NCBI RefSeq assembly: GCF_002140715.2
Contig: NZ_NGLE02000001.1
Location: forward strand, 600,001 to 664,000
DNA: 64,000 nt
DNA from: Enterococcus sp. 4G2_DIV0659
Lineage (GTDB): Bacteria > Bacillota > Bacilli > Lactobacillales > Enterococcaceae
Direction of reading: 5' to 3'
Shown here piece after piece: positions 46,434 through 57,981 of the stretch (position 1 is its first letter; each line of letters starts with the position of its first letter). A program made the position numbers and the translations under genes. The notes beneath the pieces are model-generated. The model was not told where the DNA came from. It saw only the letters and a program-made list of their open reading frames with translations, and did no database searches.

Positions 46434-46448
46434 AAGATTCAGAAAATT
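46434..46448. promoter_or_regulatory. CodY-like box upstream of the ilv promoter
   Basis: AAGATTCAGAAAATT matches the CodY consensus AATTTTCWGAAAATT at 13 of 15 positions and lies 15 bases upstream of the -35 box. CodY responds to branched-chain amino acids, so dual control with the attenuator is likely. Confidence 0.6.
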
Positions 46449-46550
46449 CCGAAAAACTGTCTTTCCTTTCTTACTTAACGTTCATCAAAGAGACAAAATG
46501 AGCAGTTAAGCTTTTTAACAATAAACAAGCTGAATTGAATAAAAACAATC

Positions 46551-46596
46551 AAAAAAATGACTGCCTCTCAAAACATTGAGTTGCAGCCATTTTTTG
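46551..46596 (-). terminator. Terminator after the membrane-anchored protein gene
   Basis: On the minus strand ATGGCTGC and GCAGTCAT, with CTCA/TGAG inside, form an interrupted stem followed by TTTTTTTG. Confidence 0.75.
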
Positions 46597-46599
46597 TTT

Positions 46600-47118
46600 T
46601 TATGAATCTTTTTGGAAATAATATAAAGGCTTATGTGTTAAACGTTTCATTTGCCTTTTTTTATCTTCAATAATCGAAAGCAACTCTTCTGAGAAACTTT
46701 CTAAAATAACTCTTCCACCTTTGTACGTACTTCCCCCCATCGAAATCACTTCATCAGGAGTTAAGATCACTTTTCTATGAGCAATTTTTTTGAAAAATTC
46801 TTCTATCAAATAGGTTGGCAAGTAGAAATTATTTTGTGACGAAAATGATTCTAAATAAATAAAATCATCAATACTGATATAACAATCGTCCATCGAAATA
46901 AAGTTCACCGACTTATCAACATAGATATCTCTTTTTTGTAAAATCTCACTGATTTTTTTGTTCAGAAGATTCAATGTTTCAATTTCTTTTACAAAGTGCT
47001 CAAGCTCACGATAACGTACAGACTTGCGTTGATCGTAAGACACGCGTAATGCGACACCAATAGATACGATAACAGCTCCTATAAAGACGCCTGTCATTCC
47101 TGCAATAAAAACAACCAT
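46600..47118 (-). CDS. Membrane-anchored protein, unknown
   Basis: The 172-residue protein has an N-terminal membrane helix (about 3-25), a helical region (YRELEHFVKEIETLNLLNKK) and a C-terminal domain that probably faces the cytoplasm. No known motif is seen. It stands alone between the ilv leader and clpP. Confidence 0.68.
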   Translation of the reverse strand: MVVFIAGMTGVFIGAVIVSIGVALRVSYDQRKSVRYRELEHFVKEIETLNLLNKKISEILQKRDIYVDKSVNFISMDDCYISIDDFIYLESFSSQNNFYLPTYLIEEFFKKIAHRKVILTPDEVISMGGSTYKGGRVILESFSEELLSIIEDKKRQMKRLTHKPLYYFQKDS

Positions 47119-47325
47119 TCAGATTCCCTCACTCTATTCGTTCTTGTTTTTTTTAGTATAACACACTCTTTAACAAGGACAAAAAAATACGAAAAAAAAA
47201 TCTCTCATTTTTTGCTACTTTTTCTATTGCCTTTCTATTTCTAAACGATTTTCTGATGTTTTGTTTGCAAATAACAATTTGAACATCAACTTCATTTTTT
47301 ATCTGCAAAAAAGATGTGCGTCAAA

Positions 47326-47355
47326 GTTGACCTTTGTTGACCAATAAAGTATACT
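47326..47355 (+). promoter_or_regulatory. clpP promoter with CtsR operator
   Basis: TTGACC (47327-47332) and TATACT (47350-47355) are 17 bases apart. The segment GTTGACCTTTGTTGACC (47326-47342) is, on the other strand, GGTCAACAAAGGTCAAC, a good CtsR heptad repeat, and overlaps the -35. Heat-shock control of clpP by CtsR is expected. Confidence 0.85.
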
Positions 47356-47424
47356 TTTTTTAAGCATTCACGTGTGCTTTGTGATAAAATGATTTGAAGA
47401 GCTTTTATATAGGAGGAATATACT

Positions 47425-48021
47425 ATGAATTTAATACCAACAGTCATTGAACAGTCATCTCGTGGAGAAAGAGCATATGATATTTATTCACGTTTATTAA
47501 AAGATAGAATTATCATGTTAAGCGGCCCCATTGACGACAATGTAGCCAATTCAGTCATTGCCCAATTATTATTCTTGGATGCACAAGATTCTGAAAAAGA
47601 TATTTATATCTACATTAACTCACCAGGTGGAAGTGTTTCTGCTGGTTTGGCCATTTTTGATACGATGAACTTTGTTAAAGCAGATGTACAAACAATCGTA
47701 CTTGGTATGGCGGCTTCTATGGGAAGCTTCTTATTAACCGCTGGTACAAAAGGCAAACGCTTTGCATTGCCGAACGCTGAAATCATGATTCATCAACCAC
47801 TTGGCGGTGCCCAAGGACAAGCTACTGAAATCGAGATTGCAGCAAAACATATCTTAGATACAAGAGATCGTTTGAATAAAATCTTAGCAGAGCGTACTGG
47901 ACAACCACTTGAAGTTATTGAACGCGACACAGATCGTGATAACTTTATGACTGCTCAACAAGCAAAAGAATACGGCTTGATTGATGAAGTAATGGAAAAT
48001 AGTCGTTCATTGAATCAATAG
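47425..48021 (+). CDS. clpP: ATP-dependent Clp protease proteolytic subunit
   Basis: The 198-residue canonical ClpP starts [20 protein letters not shown]. Its triad is Ser98 in GMAASMGS, His123 in MIHQPLGG and the Asp in ERDTDRD. With ClpX, ClpC or ClpE it degrades damaged and regulatory proteins. Confidence 0.97.
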   Translation: MNLIPTVIEQSSRGERAYDIYSRLLKDRIIMLSGPIDDNVANSVIAQLLFLDAQDSEKDIYIYINSPGGSVSAGLAIFDTMNFVKADVQTIVLGMAASMGSFLLTAGTKGKRFALPNAEIMIHQPLGGAQGQATEIEIAAKHILDTRDRLNKILAERTGQPLEVIERDTDRDNFMTAQQAKEYGLIDEVMENSRSLNQ

Positions 48022-48029
48022 TCCATAGA

Positions 48030-48064
48030 GCCTAAAGTTTTCTTTGAAAATTTTAGGCATTTTT
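48030..48064 (+). terminator. clpP terminator
   Basis: GCCTAAA and TTTAGGC with GTTTTC/GAAAAT inside form the stem before ATTTTTATT. Confidence 0.8.
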
Positions 48065-48126
48065 ATTTATTCTTTCCATGAAAAACGATACACTAAAGAT
48101 AGACGTAACGAAAGGATGGTAATAAC

Positions 48127-48648
48127 ATGGATATTTCAATTATTGATGCAACAAAAGTCACAACAAAAAACGGTCTAATGATCGGTGAGGATAGCGCGCC
48201 AGTGAAAATAGTAGAATTTATGAACGTTCGCTGCCCGTATTGCAAAAAATGGTTTGAAGAATCATTTGATCTTTTGAATAAATACGTCGAAGAAGGCAAA
48301 GTTCAACGAATTATTAAACTTTTCGATAAAGAAAAAGAAAGTTTACAGCGCGGAAATGTCATGCATCATCATATCAATTATGACTTGCCGAAAAAAGCGC
48401 TACTTGATATTAAACAAATGTATGCTACACAAGATCAATGGGGGCATCTTTCTTTAGAAGACGTGGCCGTTTTTGCCGAAGATAACCTACAATTGGCTAA
48501 AAAAGAGGATCCAGCAATTGTCGAAGCTGTAATTGCTGAAGCAACTGCTGCAAATATTAAATTTGTCCCGACTATTGTGATTGGTGACCATATCTTTGAT
48601 GAGTCTGTAACAACAGAAGAACTAATCCGTTATATTGAAAATAACTAA
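48127..48648 (+). CDS. DsbA-like thioredoxin-fold protein
   Basis: The 173-residue protein has the active-site CPYCKKW near residue 37 and a cis-Pro region KFVPTIVI near 153, without a signal peptide. It belongs with cytoplasmic DsbA/FrnE-like oxidoreductases (thioredoxin_4 type). It is monocistronic and converges on a small gene. Confidence 0.85.
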   Translation: MDISIIDATKVTTKNGLMIGEDSAPVKIVEFMNVRCPYCKKWFEESFDLLNKYVEEGKVQRIIKLFDKEKESLQRGNVMHHHINYDLPKKALLDIKQMYATQDQWGHLSLEDVAVFAEDNLQLAKKEDPAIVEAVIAEATAANIKFVPTIVIGDHIFDESVTTEELIRYIENN

Positions 48649-48650
48649 AA

Positions 48651-48686
48651 AAAGAGACAAAGCTACTTTTTTGGCTTTGTCTCTTT
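48651..48686. terminator. Bidirectional terminator
   Basis: AAAGAGACAAAGC and GCTTTGTCTCTTT form a perfect 13-bp stem with an 11-base loop. It overlaps the stop of the following minus-strand gene. Confidence 0.85.
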
Positions 48687-48866
48687 TGCTTTAGATAATT
48701 GAGTTGACTTTGTTTTTTTCACTTTTGAGGAATCTTCAATTTCTTTTTGCGCGTCTTCATGAAAGCCCAAAATTTTATCCACGTCCTCTTTTCCAAGAAA
48801 ATTGCCCAAGCCTTCTCCCAGTTGTTTGATTTGTCTCATGATAAAATCTTTATCTTCTACTCCCAA
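48663..48866 (-). CDS. Small DUF6483-like protein
   Basis: A 67-residue protein if started at TTG 48866; a GTG at 48878 is an alternative. It begins GVEDKDFIMRQIKQLGEGLG, the pattern of DUF6483-type N-termini, followed by a Lys/Ser-rich tail. The family's role is unknown. It lies 33 bp downstream of no other gene; whiA follows on the same strand. Confidence 0.6.
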   Translation of the reverse strand: MGVEDKDFIMRQIKQLGEGLGNFLGKEDVDKILGFHEDAQKEIEDSSKVKKTKSTQLSKAKETKPKK

Positions 48867-48899
48867 CAGGATCACCAACTTTCTGTTATTATCTATAAG

Positions 48900-49835
48900 C
48901 TATGCACTTTTTTCTCTCAATTTATCAGCAAATTCATTGATTTTACGAATGCGATGATTAATTCCCGATTTTGAAATAGCACCTGACGGGATCATTTCAC
49001 CTAGTTCCTTTAAACTGACTTCTGGATATTCCAAACGTAACTCAGCGATCTCTTGTAATTTTTCCGGCAACGCACCCAATCCAACTACACTTTCGATGTA
49101 CTGAATATTTTCTATTTGTTTAGATGCGGCATCAATTGTTTTGTTTAGATTGGCTGTTTCACAATTAACTAATCGATTAACCGAATTGCGCATATCACGA
49201 ACAATTCGTACATCTTCAAATTTCAACATTGAATTAGTCGCACCAATCAAAGTTAGAAAGTCCGCGATACGTTCAGCTCCTTTTAAATAGGAAATAAACC
49301 CATTTCGGCGTTCTAATGTTCTGGCATTCAAATCATAATAATTGAGCATCTGGCAAATATCATCATTATGTTCTTCATAGATCGAAAATATTTCTAAATG
49401 ATAACGGCTCGTCTCTGGATTGTTGACTGAACCTGAAGCCATAAAAGCTCCTCTTAAATAGGATCTCATTTTTTGGGCATTGCCCATAATCTCATCTGAT
49501 ACATGTGTATTGAACATCATGCCATCTAAAATATCTAAATCAGCAAGAATATTTTTGGTGTCTTGCTTTAATCGCACAATATACACATTATTCTTCTTTA
49601 ACTTCATTTTCTTTCGAACTAATAATTCCGATCGAACATCGTAATGGTCTTTTAAAAGAGAATAGATTCGTCTGGCAATCGCCGCATTTTCTGTTTGAAC
49701 GTTTAAAACAAATTGCTGATTCACAATGCTTAGTGAACCATTCATTCTAATCAATGCAGCCAACTCTGCTCTAGCATGTTCTCTATGAACCTCTAATGTT
49801 GTTAGCTCTTTTTTTACATCTGATGCAAAAGACAC
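48900..49835 (-). CDS. whiA: DNA-binding protein WhiA
   Basis: The 311-residue protein starts at GTG 49835 behind AAAGGAGG. It has the N-terminal LAGLIDADG-like domain ([13 protein letters not shown]) and a C-terminal helix-turn-helix ([20 protein letters not shown]). WhiA affects division and chromosome segregation in Firmicutes. It is the third gene of rapZ-yvcK-whiA. Confidence 0.96.
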   Translation of the reverse strand: MSFASDVKKELTTLEVHREHARAELAALIRMNGSLSIVNQQFVLNVQTENAAIARRIYSLLKDHYDVRSELLVRKKMKLKKNNVYIVRLKQDTKNILADLDILDGMMFNTHVSDEIMGNAQKMRSYLRGAFMASGSVNNPETSRYHLEIFSIYEEHNDDICQMLNYYDLNARTLERRNGFISYLKGAERIADFLTLIGATNSMLKFEDVRIVRDMRNSVNRLVNCETANLNKTIDAASKQIENIQYIESVVGLGALPEKLQEIAELRLEYPEVSLKELGEMIPSGAISKSGINHRIRKINEFADKLREKSA

Positions 49836-49868
49836 TACTTACTACCTCCTTTCTTAATTTTTCATCGT

Positions 49869-50867
49869 TTAATACCTTGCGCCAAAAACAATCCGAAATA
49901 GTTCATCTACTACTTTATCGCCATCGTGGAAAACACCACCATCGCGCAACTTTAAAAAGTCCGTAGAAATCACTCGACACCCTTCATCCCGCAAGGTTTG
50001 AAAATCATGTTCTACTTGAACTAAATATTCGTCATACACTTCAGGATCCATATAGCCTTCTGGTACTTTTTCAGTATTAACTAACACAGTATCAACAAAC
50101 TTACTTTTTAGATGTTCGTGTAAAACACAAACATGATCAGCGTCTGTGAAATGCTCGGTTTCCCCTTTTTGGGTCATAATATTACAAATATAGACAACTT
50201 CTCCTCTTGCCTTGATAATAGCATCACCGATTTCACTAATCACTAAATTAGGTAAGATACTCGTAAACATACTTCCTGGTCCTAAAACAATCATATCCGC
50301 TTCTTCGATAGCCTTAACAACTTTTCTCGCAGCTTTAGGTTGTTCATCATCATTTGTATTCGTTACAAAAACATGATCAATCGTTTTACGATCAAGTGCA
50401 ATACTGGATTCTCCAACCGCAACTGTTCCATCTTTAAAAACAGCATGCAACGTCAATGGTCTTTCTGACGAAGGATAAATATGTCCGTCGACATGCATCA
50501 TTTTTGACAACAATTGGATCGCTTCATATGTGCTGCCACGCATCTCAGAAACTGCCGCAATAATCAAGTTACCGATGGCGTGATTGGCAAAATATTTATC
50601 CGATTGATCAAATCGATATTGAAAAATATCTTCATAGAGTTGTGGCATATCTGATAAAGCAACCAACACATTTCTCAAATCACCTGGTGGCGTCATATTC
50701 ATAGACTCTCGAATCTCACCACTACTTCCTCCATCATCGGCAACTGTCACAACTGCCGTAATATCAGCACTTTGGTTACGCAAGCTTTTTAATATAACTG
50801 GCAAACCAGTCCCACCACCAACAACAACAATTTTAGGTTTCCGGATACGGTAAGTCTTCATTTTCAT
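49869..50867 (-). CDS. yvcK: YvcK/GlmR cell-wall metabolism regulator
   Basis: The 332-residue CofD-like protein has [26 protein letters not shown] and GNLIIAA. It binds UDP-GlcNAc in related bacteria and directs carbon to peptidoglycan. Its ATG overlaps the rapZ stop. Confidence 0.96.
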   Translation of the reverse strand: MKMKTYRIRKPKIVVVGGGTGLPVILKSLRNQSADITAVVTVADDGGSSGEIRESMNMTPPGDLRNVLVALSDMPQLYEDIFQYRFDQSDKYFANHAIGNLIIAAVSEMRGSTYEAIQLLSKMMHVDGHIYPSSERPLTLHAVFKDGTVAVGESSIALDRKTIDHVFVTNTNDDEQPKAARKVVKAIEEADMIVLGPGSMFTSILPNLVISEIGDAIIKARGEVVYICNIMTQKGETEHFTDADHVCVLHEHLKSKFVDTVLVNTEKVPEGYMDPEVYDEYLVQVEHDFQTLRDEGCRVISTDFLKLRDGGVFHDGDKVVDELFRIVFGARY

Positions 50868-51748
50868 GACCGATTCACCGTCTCTTTACGTTTTCCTTTA
50901 TCCCGATGAGTGATATTCACATGGTATTCTTGTCCAAGTTCTTTTCCTACCCGTTCTGTCAATGCAACAGAGCGGTGCTGCCCACCAGTACAGCCAATAG
51001 CAATTGTCACACTAGATTTCCCTTCTTTTTCATAACCAGGCAGTACATTTTTCAGTAAATCAATAAAGCGCGTGTAAAACGCTTCTGTCTCAGGAAAGCT
51101 CATTACATAATCGTAAACAGAAGCATCCTGACCTGTCAAAGGCCGCAACTCTGGAATATAATGTGGATTTGGTAAGAAGCGAACATCCATAACAATATCC
51201 GCATCGATTGGTAGACCATATTTAAACCCAAAAGAAATCAATTCAATCCGAAATTCATGCGTATCTCTAGATTTAAATTGTTCATTGATTGTTTCTCTTA
51301 GTTGTCTCGGTGACAATTCTGTTGTATCAATAACAACTTGAGCATCTCCTTTGATTTCTTCCAGAATAGCCCGTTCTTTTCTAATGCCTTCTGTAATCAA
51401 CCCATCCATTGCTAAAGGATGCGCTCGTCTGGTTTCTTTGTAACGAGAAACCAATTCCTCATCTGTCGCATCTAAAAACATAATCGTTGTATCAATCAAT
51501 TTCGTATTTTCCAATTCCACTAACATATCTTGTATTTCTCTGAAGAATGTACGAGAACGTAGATCAATGACTAGAGCGATTTTCGTTACTTTCCCAGATT
51601 CTTTGATTAACTCCCAAAACTTGGGAATCAAGCTTGGCGGCATATTATCAATACAAAAATAGCCCATATCTTCAAAACTTTGAATAGCGACAGTCTTACC
51701 TGCTCCGCTCATTCCAGTGATTATAACTAATTGTAGGTTATCAACCAT
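50864..51748 (-). CDS. rapZ: RNase adapter RapZ
   Basis: The 294-residue protein starts at ATG 51748 ([19 protein letters not shown]). The Walker A is GMSGAGKT and the C-terminal domain has the signature [14 protein letters not shown]. It is the first gene of the rapZ-yvcK-whiA operon. Confidence 0.96.
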   Translation of the reverse strand: MVDNLQLVIITGMSGAGKTVAIQSFEDMGYFCIDNMPPSLIPKFWELIKESGKVTKIALVIDLRSRTFFREIQDMLVELENTKLIDTTIMFLDATDEELVSRYKETRRAHPLAMDGLITEGIRKERAILEEIKGDAQVVIDTTELSPRQLRETINEQFKSRDTHEFRIELISFGFKYGLPIDADIVMDVRFLPNPHYIPELRPLTGQDASVYDYVMSFPETEAFYTRFIDLLKNVLPGYEKEGKSSVTIAIGCTGGQHRSVALTERVGKELGQEYHVNITHRDKGKRKETVNRS

Positions 51749-51875
51749 ATTTTTCCACTCCCTTAAGAACATTTTATTAATTATAACATTCCGGGCGTAT
51801 CAAAGAAAGCTTTTCATTTCACTCTGTTGAGTTTCTAACAAATAATGAAATAATTTTAAAAAAATAGATAAAAAA

Positions 51876-52129
51876 ATGGCTGAAACATAACTCTGCGAGT
51901 CATATCCCAACCATATGAAAAATCAATAAACGATGGAAATAAAAGCAACTACTACGCTTTACTTCGATCACATTGTTGTAAATCACAAAGAACAAGATAA
52001 TGCGATAATAATCATAGAAAGAGTCTGGAAAACACGGCGCTTCCTGTACAATCTAAGTGCTAAAGTACTAAACTTTGAAGGCTTCGGAACTAAGGAGTTC
52101 AACGCTTTTGCTCCAACCTTAATTGATTT
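51876..52129. repeat. Long copy of the dispersed intergenic repeat (inverted)
   Basis: Read on the minus strand it gives GTTGGAGCAAAAGCGTTGA, AGTACTTTAGCACTTAGATTG, GTTGCTTTTATTTCCATCGT with TTATTGATTTTT, and the hairpin ATGGTTGGGATATGACTC with GAGTTATGTTTCAGCCAT (51876-51914). Block order matches the copy at 16245-16399. No gene is supported here. Confidence 0.6.
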
Positions 52130-52336
52130 TTAAGCATCTTCAATAACATTCAAATAATCTAAATTCAAAACAGGCTCATCTTCATTGATAAATGGACGAT
52201 CAGTAGGATGGCATTTAACGACTCTCACTTGGACATCGTCCTCTTTTTTAGAAATGGCTTCTCCTACAAAAAACCATGAAAAATTTGATCCGTGACAAAC
52301 ATAATGCGCACCAATCTTAACTTCTCTCTTTTCCAT
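52130..52336 (-). CDS. Small conserved-looking protein, unknown
   Basis: A 68-residue protein starts at ATG 52336 behind AAAGGATG. The sequence (KREVKIGAHYVCHGSNFSWF, then VQVRVVKCHPTDRPF and DEPVLNLDYLNVIED) looks like a small beta-barrel. No domain is recognised. It is monocistronic. Confidence 0.6.
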   Translation of the reverse strand: MEKREVKIGAHYVCHGSNFSWFFVGEAISKKEDDVQVRVVKCHPTDRPFINEDEPVLNLDYLNVIEDA

Positions 52337-52783
52337 GAAAATCATCCTTTCATACTTTTTTCATACGTATAGAATATCATGATTTTACTAAAATTATCAT
52401 TCAACTTGCGTGTATATCCTTTCTTATTTTGACTAATTTTAGATTAAAGTGATTAAAAAACAAATGTTCTGGTTCTTATTATCATTTTTCTCTCATTTTA
52501 ATTTATTTAAAACCAATAAAACATAGAAAATATTAATAATTATATAAATATAATTATTACAAAAAAGACAACTTCCATATAACTATAGAAGTTGTCTTTT
52601 TCTTTTTTGAACGGATCATTTATAGAAGGAAAGATATATACCAATTAAGTTGAACAATATACCTTTCTGAAAGTGATTTTACTTCAAATAACCCGATAAA
52701 TCAATAGCATTATTTGTTTAAAGAACAACCTTTATTTTTTCTTTAAACTCTCCATTTGTTCTATCCCAATGGAGTAGACCAAT
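52337..52783. other. AT-rich intergenic region with uvrA terminator
   Basis: AAAAAAGACAACTTC (52561-52575) and GAAGTTGTCTTTTT (52588-52601) form a strong bidirectional terminator, about 180 bp after uvrA. The remainder is AT-rich without a visible gene. Confidence 0.65.
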
Positions 52784-55600
52784 TTACAAGACTCGTTTCA
52801 AATACTTACCTGTATAACTTTTCTCCACTTTAGCGATTTTTTCTGGTGTGCCCGTTGCAACGATTGTTCCGCCGCCATCTCCACCTTCAGGACCTAAATC
52901 GATCACATAGTCAGCGGATTTAATTACGTCTAAGTTATGCTCAATAACCAGTACCGTATTTCCTGATTCCACTAAACGTTCTAACACAAGTAACAAACGA
53001 GCAATATCATCTGTATGAAGCCCAGTAGTTGGTTCATCCAATATATAGAAGTTTTTACCATTAGAGTTTTTATGAAGTTCGCTGGCAAGTTTCATTCGTT
53101 GCGCTTCTCCTCCTGATAAAGTGGTCGCCGGCTGGCCTAAAGTGACATACCCCAGACCAACATCCACGATTGTTTGCAACTTACGATGAATTTTTGGAAT
53201 ATGTTTAAAAAAGTCTACTGCATCTTCAACAGTTAAATCTAAAATATCAGAAATATTCTTACCTTTGTAATGAACTTCTAGTGTTTCAGAATTGTATCGT
53301 TTTCCATGACAAACTTCACACGGAACATAAACGTCAGGTAAAAAGTGCATTTCAATCTTAATGATCCCATCGCCGCGACAAGCTTCACACCGACCACCTT
53401 TAACATTAAAACTAAACCGACCTTTTTTATAGCCACGTACTTTTGCTTCGTTCGTTTTGGCAAATAAATCACGAATATCATCAAATACACTAGTATACGT
53501 GGCCGGATTGCTTCGCGGCGTACGGCCGATTGGACTTTGATCAATATCAATAACTTTTTCAATGTGTTCATAGCCAGTAATACTTTTATGTTTTCCTGGT
53601 TTATTAGAATTACGATTGAGTTTTTGCGCCAAAGCTTTTTTCAAAATCTGATTAACCAATGTACTTTTCCCAGAACCAGAAACACCTGTTACAGCAACAA
53701 ACTCACCTAATGGAAACTTCACTGTCACGTTTTTCAGATTATTTTCTGTCGCACCAGTCACTTTGATTTCTTTCCCATTTCCTTTGCGACGTTCCTTAGG
53801 TACAGGTATCACTTTTTTTCCAGATAGATACTGACCAGTTAATGAGTTAGGATTCTTTGCGACCTCATCTGGTGTCCCAGAAGCAACAATTTCTCCACCT
53901 AAATGTCCCGCACCAGGTCCAACATCAATCAGATAATCTGACGCTCGCATCGTATCTTCATCATGTTCAACCACGATCAGTGTATTACCTAAATCTCGCA
54001 TTTTCTTTAAAGATTCAATCAAGCGGTCATTATCCCGCTGATGTAAGCCGATCGATGGTTCATCTAAAATATACAAAACACCTGATAGGTTTGATCCAAT
54101 TTGGGTAGCTAACCTAATCCGTTGTGCTTCACCACCAGACAAAGTTCCAGCTGCTCGACTTAGTGTTAAATAATCCAGTCCAACATTTTTTAAAAAGTTC
54201 AATCGGTCTTCGACTTCTTTTAAGATTGGTTTAGCAATTATTTGTTCTTGTTCAGATAATTTAACCGTTTCAAAAAATTGAACCGCATTTTTAATGGCAA
54301 GCTCACTTACTTGACCAATATTCGTATTATCGATTTTGACTGACAAAGCTTGAGGATTCAAACGGTACCCTTTACAGGTTTGACAGGTTAATTCAGTCAT
54401 GTACAAACGCATTTGTTCACGTGTAAAGTCGCTATTGGTTTCGTGGTAACGACGTTTAATGTTAGTTAAAACACCTTCAAATGGAACTTCTACATCACGA
54501 ATACCGCCAAAATCATTTTCATAATGGAAGTGGAATACTTCACCATCTGAGCCATTTAAAATAATCTCTTGATGCTCTTCAGGCAACTCACTAAACGGCG
54601 TATCCATATCAATATTAAAACTGTCTGCCGCTTGTTCTAGCATTTGAGGATAATATTGAGAGCTAATCGGATTCCACGGTGCGATTGCTCCTTCACGCAA
54701 CGTTTTAGTTGGATCTGGAATGACTAAATCACGATCAACTTCTAGTTTTATACCTAAGCCATCACAATCAGGACAGGCGCCAAATGGGGCATTAAAAGAA
54801 AACAATCTTGGTTCTAATTCTCCAACAGTAAATCCACAATACGGACAAGCATAGTGCTCACTAAAAAGCATCTCTTCTCCGTCAATCACATCAACTAACG
54901 CATATCCATCAGCCAAACGTAATGCCGCTTCAAATGAATCAAATAAACGAGAACGGATTCCTTCTTTAACAACAATTCTATCAATAACGATCGCAATATC
55001 ATGTTTTTTGTTTTTTTCAAGTTCAGGTGCTTCACTAACATCATAGGTTTCACCATTAACACGCATACGAACGTAACCTTCACGTTGAATCATTTCAAAG
55101 ATTTTTTTATGCTGGCCTTTTTTCTTCACAATTACAGGAGCTAACACTTGGATTTTGGTTTTTTCTGGCAGTTCTAATACTTTGTCTACCATTTGTTCAA
55201 CGGATTGACTAGTGATTTCAGTGCCATCGTTAGGACAGATTGGATGACCAACGCGAGCAAATAACAGTCTTAGATAATCGTTAATTTCTGTTACTGTTCC
55301 AACTGTTGATCGCGGATTTTTACTTGTTGTTTTTTGATCGATTGAAATCGCTGGACTCAATCCATCGATACTGTCGACATCTGGTTTGTCCATTTGCCCT
55401 AAAAACTGTCTAGCATACGCCGAAAGACTTTCCACATAACGACGTTGTCCTTCAGCGTACAATGTATCAAAGGCTAGGGAGCTTTTCCCTGAACCAGATA
55501 ATCCAGTCACTACAACCATTTTGTCACGAGGAATCGTAACATCAATGTTTTTTAAATTATGAGCGCGTGCGCCATGAATGACGATTTTATCATTTGCCAT
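52784..55600 (-). CDS. uvrA: UvrABC excision nuclease subunit A
   Basis: The 938-residue protein starts at ATG 55600 behind AGGAGAG. It has two ABC modules with GLSGSGKSS and GVSGSGKST Walker A motifs, LSGGEAQRI and LSGGEAQRM signatures, and zinc-finger pairs CPYCG and CEACRGDG. It detects DNA damage and loads UvrB. It lies 111 bp after uvrB. Confidence 0.97.
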   Translation of the reverse strand: MANDKIVIHGARAHNLKNIDVTIPRDKMVVVTGLSGSGKSSLAFDTLYAEGQRRYVESLSAYARQFLGQMDKPDVDSIDGLSPAISIDQKTTSKNPRSTVGTVTEINDYLRLLFARVGHPICPNDGTEITSQSVEQMVDKVLELPEKTKIQVLAPVIVKKKGQHKKIFEMIQREGYVRMRVNGETYDVSEAPELEKNKKHDIAIVIDRIVVKEGIRSRLFDSFEAALRLADGYALVDVIDGEEMLFSEHYACPYCGFTVGELEPRLFSFNAPFGACPDCDGLGIKLEVDRDLVIPDPTKTLREGAIAPWNPISSQYYPQMLEQAADSFNIDMDTPFSELPEEHQEIILNGSDGEVFHFHYENDFGGIRDVEVPFEGVLTNIKRRYHETNSDFTREQMRLYMTELTCQTCKGYRLNPQALSVKIDNTNIGQVSELAIKNAVQFFETVKLSEQEQIIAKPILKEVEDRLNFLKNVGLDYLTLSRAAGTLSGGEAQRIRLATQIGSNLSGVLYILDEPSIGLHQRDNDRLIESLKKMRDLGNTLIVVEHDEDTMRASDYLIDVGPGAGHLGGEIVASGTPDEVAKNPNSLTGQYLSGKKVIPVPKERRKGNGKEIKVTGATENNLKNVTVKFPLGEFVAVTGVSGSGKSTLVNQILKKALAQKLNRNSNKPGKHKSITGYEHIEKVIDIDQSPIGRTPRSNPATYTSVFDDIRDLFAKTNEAKVRGYKKGRFSFNVKGGRCEACRGDGIIKIEMHFLPDVYVPCEVCHGKRYNSETLEVHYKGKNISDILDLTVEDAVDFFKHIPKIHRKLQTIVDVGLGYVTLGQPATTLSGGEAQRMKLASELHKNSNGKNFYILDEPTTGLHTDDIARLLLVLERLVESGNTVLVIEHNLDVIKSADYVIDLGPEGGDGGGTIVATGTPEKIAKVEKSYTGKYLKRVL

Positions 55601-55711
55601 TACTTCTCTCCTTTTGCTTGTTGATCCGACCTTCAATTCTTAGTGCTTTAGCACTTGAAGAATATTAAGATCGAAACTAACCTTACTTCTATCAAATATC
55701 AAAGCTATTTT

Positions 55712-57706
55712 TTAATCCGCTGCTTTCAATTCCAGAATCGTATCTCTTAATGTTGCTGCGGTTTCAAAATCTAATGCCTTAGCCGCATCTTTCATCTCTT
55801 TTTCTAGTTTCATCAATAAATCAGCTTTTTCTTGACGAGTTAGTTCGTGATAAGATTTATCGATTTTAAATGGTTCTCCTTTTTCGTCCGTCTTGGTAAT
55901 GGAGATCAACTCACGAATTTCTTTAATAATGGTTTTCGGTACGATACCATGCTCTTCATTATATTTTTCTTGGATTGAGCGACGGCGCGCTGTTTCATCG
56001 ATTGCTTTTTGCATGGAATCGGTTATTTTGTCTGCATACATGATGACTCTTCCGTCTGCGTTTCGGGCAGCTCGTCCAATTGTTTGGATCAATGAACGTT
56101 CACTTCTTAAGAAGCCTTCTTTATCTGCATCTAAAATCGCAATCAATGACACTTCAGGAACATCCAGACCTTCACGAAGTAAATTGATTCCAATTAATAC
56201 ATCAAACTCCCCTAATCGTAGATCACGAATAATTTCCGTACGCTCCAACGTTTTGATATCACTATGGAGATACTTCACTTTAATTCCCAATTCTTTCAAG
56301 TAATCCGTTAAATCTTCTGACATTTTCTTGGTCAGTGTTGTAATAAATACACGCTGATTTTTTTCGACACGCTCATGAATTTCACCAACTAAATCATCAA
56401 TTTGTCCCATAATTGGACGAACTTCGATCAATGGATCTAACAGCCCTGTAGGACGAATAATTTGGGGAATCACTGTATCTGTTTGTTCATACTCATATGG
56501 ACCTGGTGTTGCAGAAACGTAAACAACTTGATGCACATGCTTTTCAAATTCTTCTAAACGTAATGGTCTGTTGTCTAACGCACTAGGCAAACGGAAACCA
56601 TAATCAACTAACATCTGTTTTCTAGCTCGGTCACCATTATACATACCGCGAACTTGAGGCATGGTTACATGGGATTCATCAATCACCAGTAAAAAATCAT
56701 CTGGAAAGAAATCGATCAAGGTATATGGCGGTTCCCCTTCTGAACGACCATCCATATGGCGAGAGTAATTTTCGATACCAGATGTATACCCCATCTCTCT
56801 CATCATCTCAATATCATAATTCGTTCGTTGCTCTAAACGTTGTGCTTCTAATAGTTTATTCTCACTACGTAAAACTTTTAACCGCTCATCCAATTCTTGT
56901 TGAATCTGAGAAATGGCGTGTTCCATATGATCTTCATTGGTTACAAAGTGGGTTGCTGGAAAAATGGCCACATGTTCGGTTTCCCCGATAACTTCTCCTG
57001 TTAATGCGTCAACTTCACGAATCCGCTCAATTTCATCGCCAAAAAATTCAACTCTTAAAGCATGTTCATCTCTTGAGGCAGGAAAAATTTCAACAACATC
57101 TCCTCGCACCCGAAAACGACCGCGCTGAAAATCAATATCGTTTCGTTCAAATTGAATATTAACTAAATCGGTTAATAACTGGCTGCGATCCATTTCCATC
57201 CCAACACGAATGGAAACAACTTGTTCACTATACTCTTTTGGGTCACCTAAACCAAAAATACATGAAACAGAAGCAACTACGATTACATCATTTCTTTCTA
57301 ATAATGAACTAGTCGCAGAATGTCGCAATTTATCAATTTCGTCATTGATGCTAGCATCTTTTTCTATATATGTATCACTAGAGGGAACATAGGCTTCTGG
57401 TTGATAATAGTCATAATAACTAACAAAATACTCGACCGCATTATTAGGAAAGAATTCTTTAAATTCTCCATAAAGCTGTCCAGCTAATGTTTTATTATGA
57501 GCAATGACCAATGTCGGCTTATTGACTTCTGTAATGACATTGGAAATCGTAAAAGTTTTTCCTGTTCCAGTCGCACCGAGTAAAATTTGGGCTTTTTCGC
57601 CACCTTCGACACCTTCAACTAATTTTTTGATGGCTTCTGGTTGATCTCCATCTGGCTTATATTTTGATACTAAGTCAAATGTATTGGAGGTCTCTCTTTC
57701 TATCAT
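55712..57706 (-). CDS. uvrB: UvrABC excision nuclease subunit B
   Basis: The 664-residue protein has Walker [11 protein letters not shown], the beta-hairpin region [12 protein letters not shown], helicase motifs and a C-terminal UVR motif ([20 protein letters not shown]). ATG 57706 follows GAGGAGG. The upstream LexA-like site fits SOS control. Confidence 0.97.
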   Translation of the reverse strand: MIERETSNTFDLVSKYKPDGDQPEAIKKLVEGVEGGEKAQILLGATGTGKTFTISNVITEVNKPTLVIAHNKTLAGQLYGEFKEFFPNNAVEYFVSYYDYYQPEAYVPSSDTYIEKDASINDEIDKLRHSATSSLLERNDVIVVASVSCIFGLGDPKEYSEQVVSIRVGMEMDRSQLLTDLVNIQFERNDIDFQRGRFRVRGDVVEIFPASRDEHALRVEFFGDEIERIREVDALTGEVIGETEHVAIFPATHFVTNEDHMEHAISQIQQELDERLKVLRSENKLLEAQRLEQRTNYDIEMMREMGYTSGIENYSRHMDGRSEGEPPYTLIDFFPDDFLLVIDESHVTMPQVRGMYNGDRARKQMLVDYGFRLPSALDNRPLRLEEFEKHVHQVVYVSATPGPYEYEQTDTVIPQIIRPTGLLDPLIEVRPIMGQIDDLVGEIHERVEKNQRVFITTLTKKMSEDLTDYLKELGIKVKYLHSDIKTLERTEIIRDLRLGEFDVLIGINLLREGLDVPEVSLIAILDADKEGFLRSERSLIQTIGRAARNADGRVIMYADKITDSMQKAIDETARRRSIQEKYNEEHGIVPKTIIKEIRELISITKTDEKGEPFKIDKSYHELTRQEKADLLMKLEKEMKDAAKALDFETAATLRDTILELKAAD

Positions 57707-57764
57707 TTATTCTCCTCCTCTTAATTTTTACTTAAGCGAAACTTCTGTCATTATTTTACCATAC

Positions 57765-57778
57765 CGAACATATTTTCG
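57765..57778 (-). promoter_or_regulatory. LexA (DinR)-like SOS box upstream of uvrB
   Basis: CGAACATATTTTCG differs at one conserved position from the Gram-positive consensus CGAACNNNYGTTCG and lies about 60 bases before uvrB. Confidence 0.7.
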
Positions 57779-57791
57779 CTAGTTTTAGAAT

Positions 57792-57811
57792 AAAATGCGT
57801 ATACGCATTTT
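57792..57811. promoter_or_regulatory. Perfect 20-bp palindrome in the uvrB promoter region
   Basis: AAAATGCGTATACGCATTTT is fully self-complementary. On the minus strand it falls between a TTGAAA and a TATTCT 16 bases apart, so it could be an operator. No known family is matched with confidence. Confidence 0.6.
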
Positions 57812-57856
57812 CAAAAAAATTATAGATTAATATTTGCTTAATTCCGACAACGTCCA

Positions 57857-57873
57857 TGTCAGGTTTCGTTACA
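57857..57873 (+). promoter_or_regulatory. GlnR box upstream of glnPQ
   Basis: TGTCAGGTTTCGTTACA fits the GlnR/TnrA consensus TGTNAN7TNACA exactly. It lies about 50 bases upstream of the probable -35 of the glutamine transporter operon. Confidence 0.78.
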
Positions 57874-57921
57874 TAAGATGTTAGAAAATCAGTTTTTTTT
57901 AACTTTATCTTAGTCAATGAC

Positions 57922-57951
57922 TTGTGCTTTTGCCTTTTTTTACTATATAAT
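57922..57951 (+). promoter_or_regulatory. glnPQ promoter
   Basis: TTGTGC (57922-57927) and TATAAT (57946-57951) are 18 bases apart, 30 bases before the gene. Confidence 0.6.
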
Positions 57952-57981
57952 TATCCAATATGCAAATATAGGAGGTATTTT

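Noticed and set aside
51933..52133. Plus-strand frame after rapZ
   Set aside because: It falls within a copy of the dispersed intergenic repeat and has no ribosome site.
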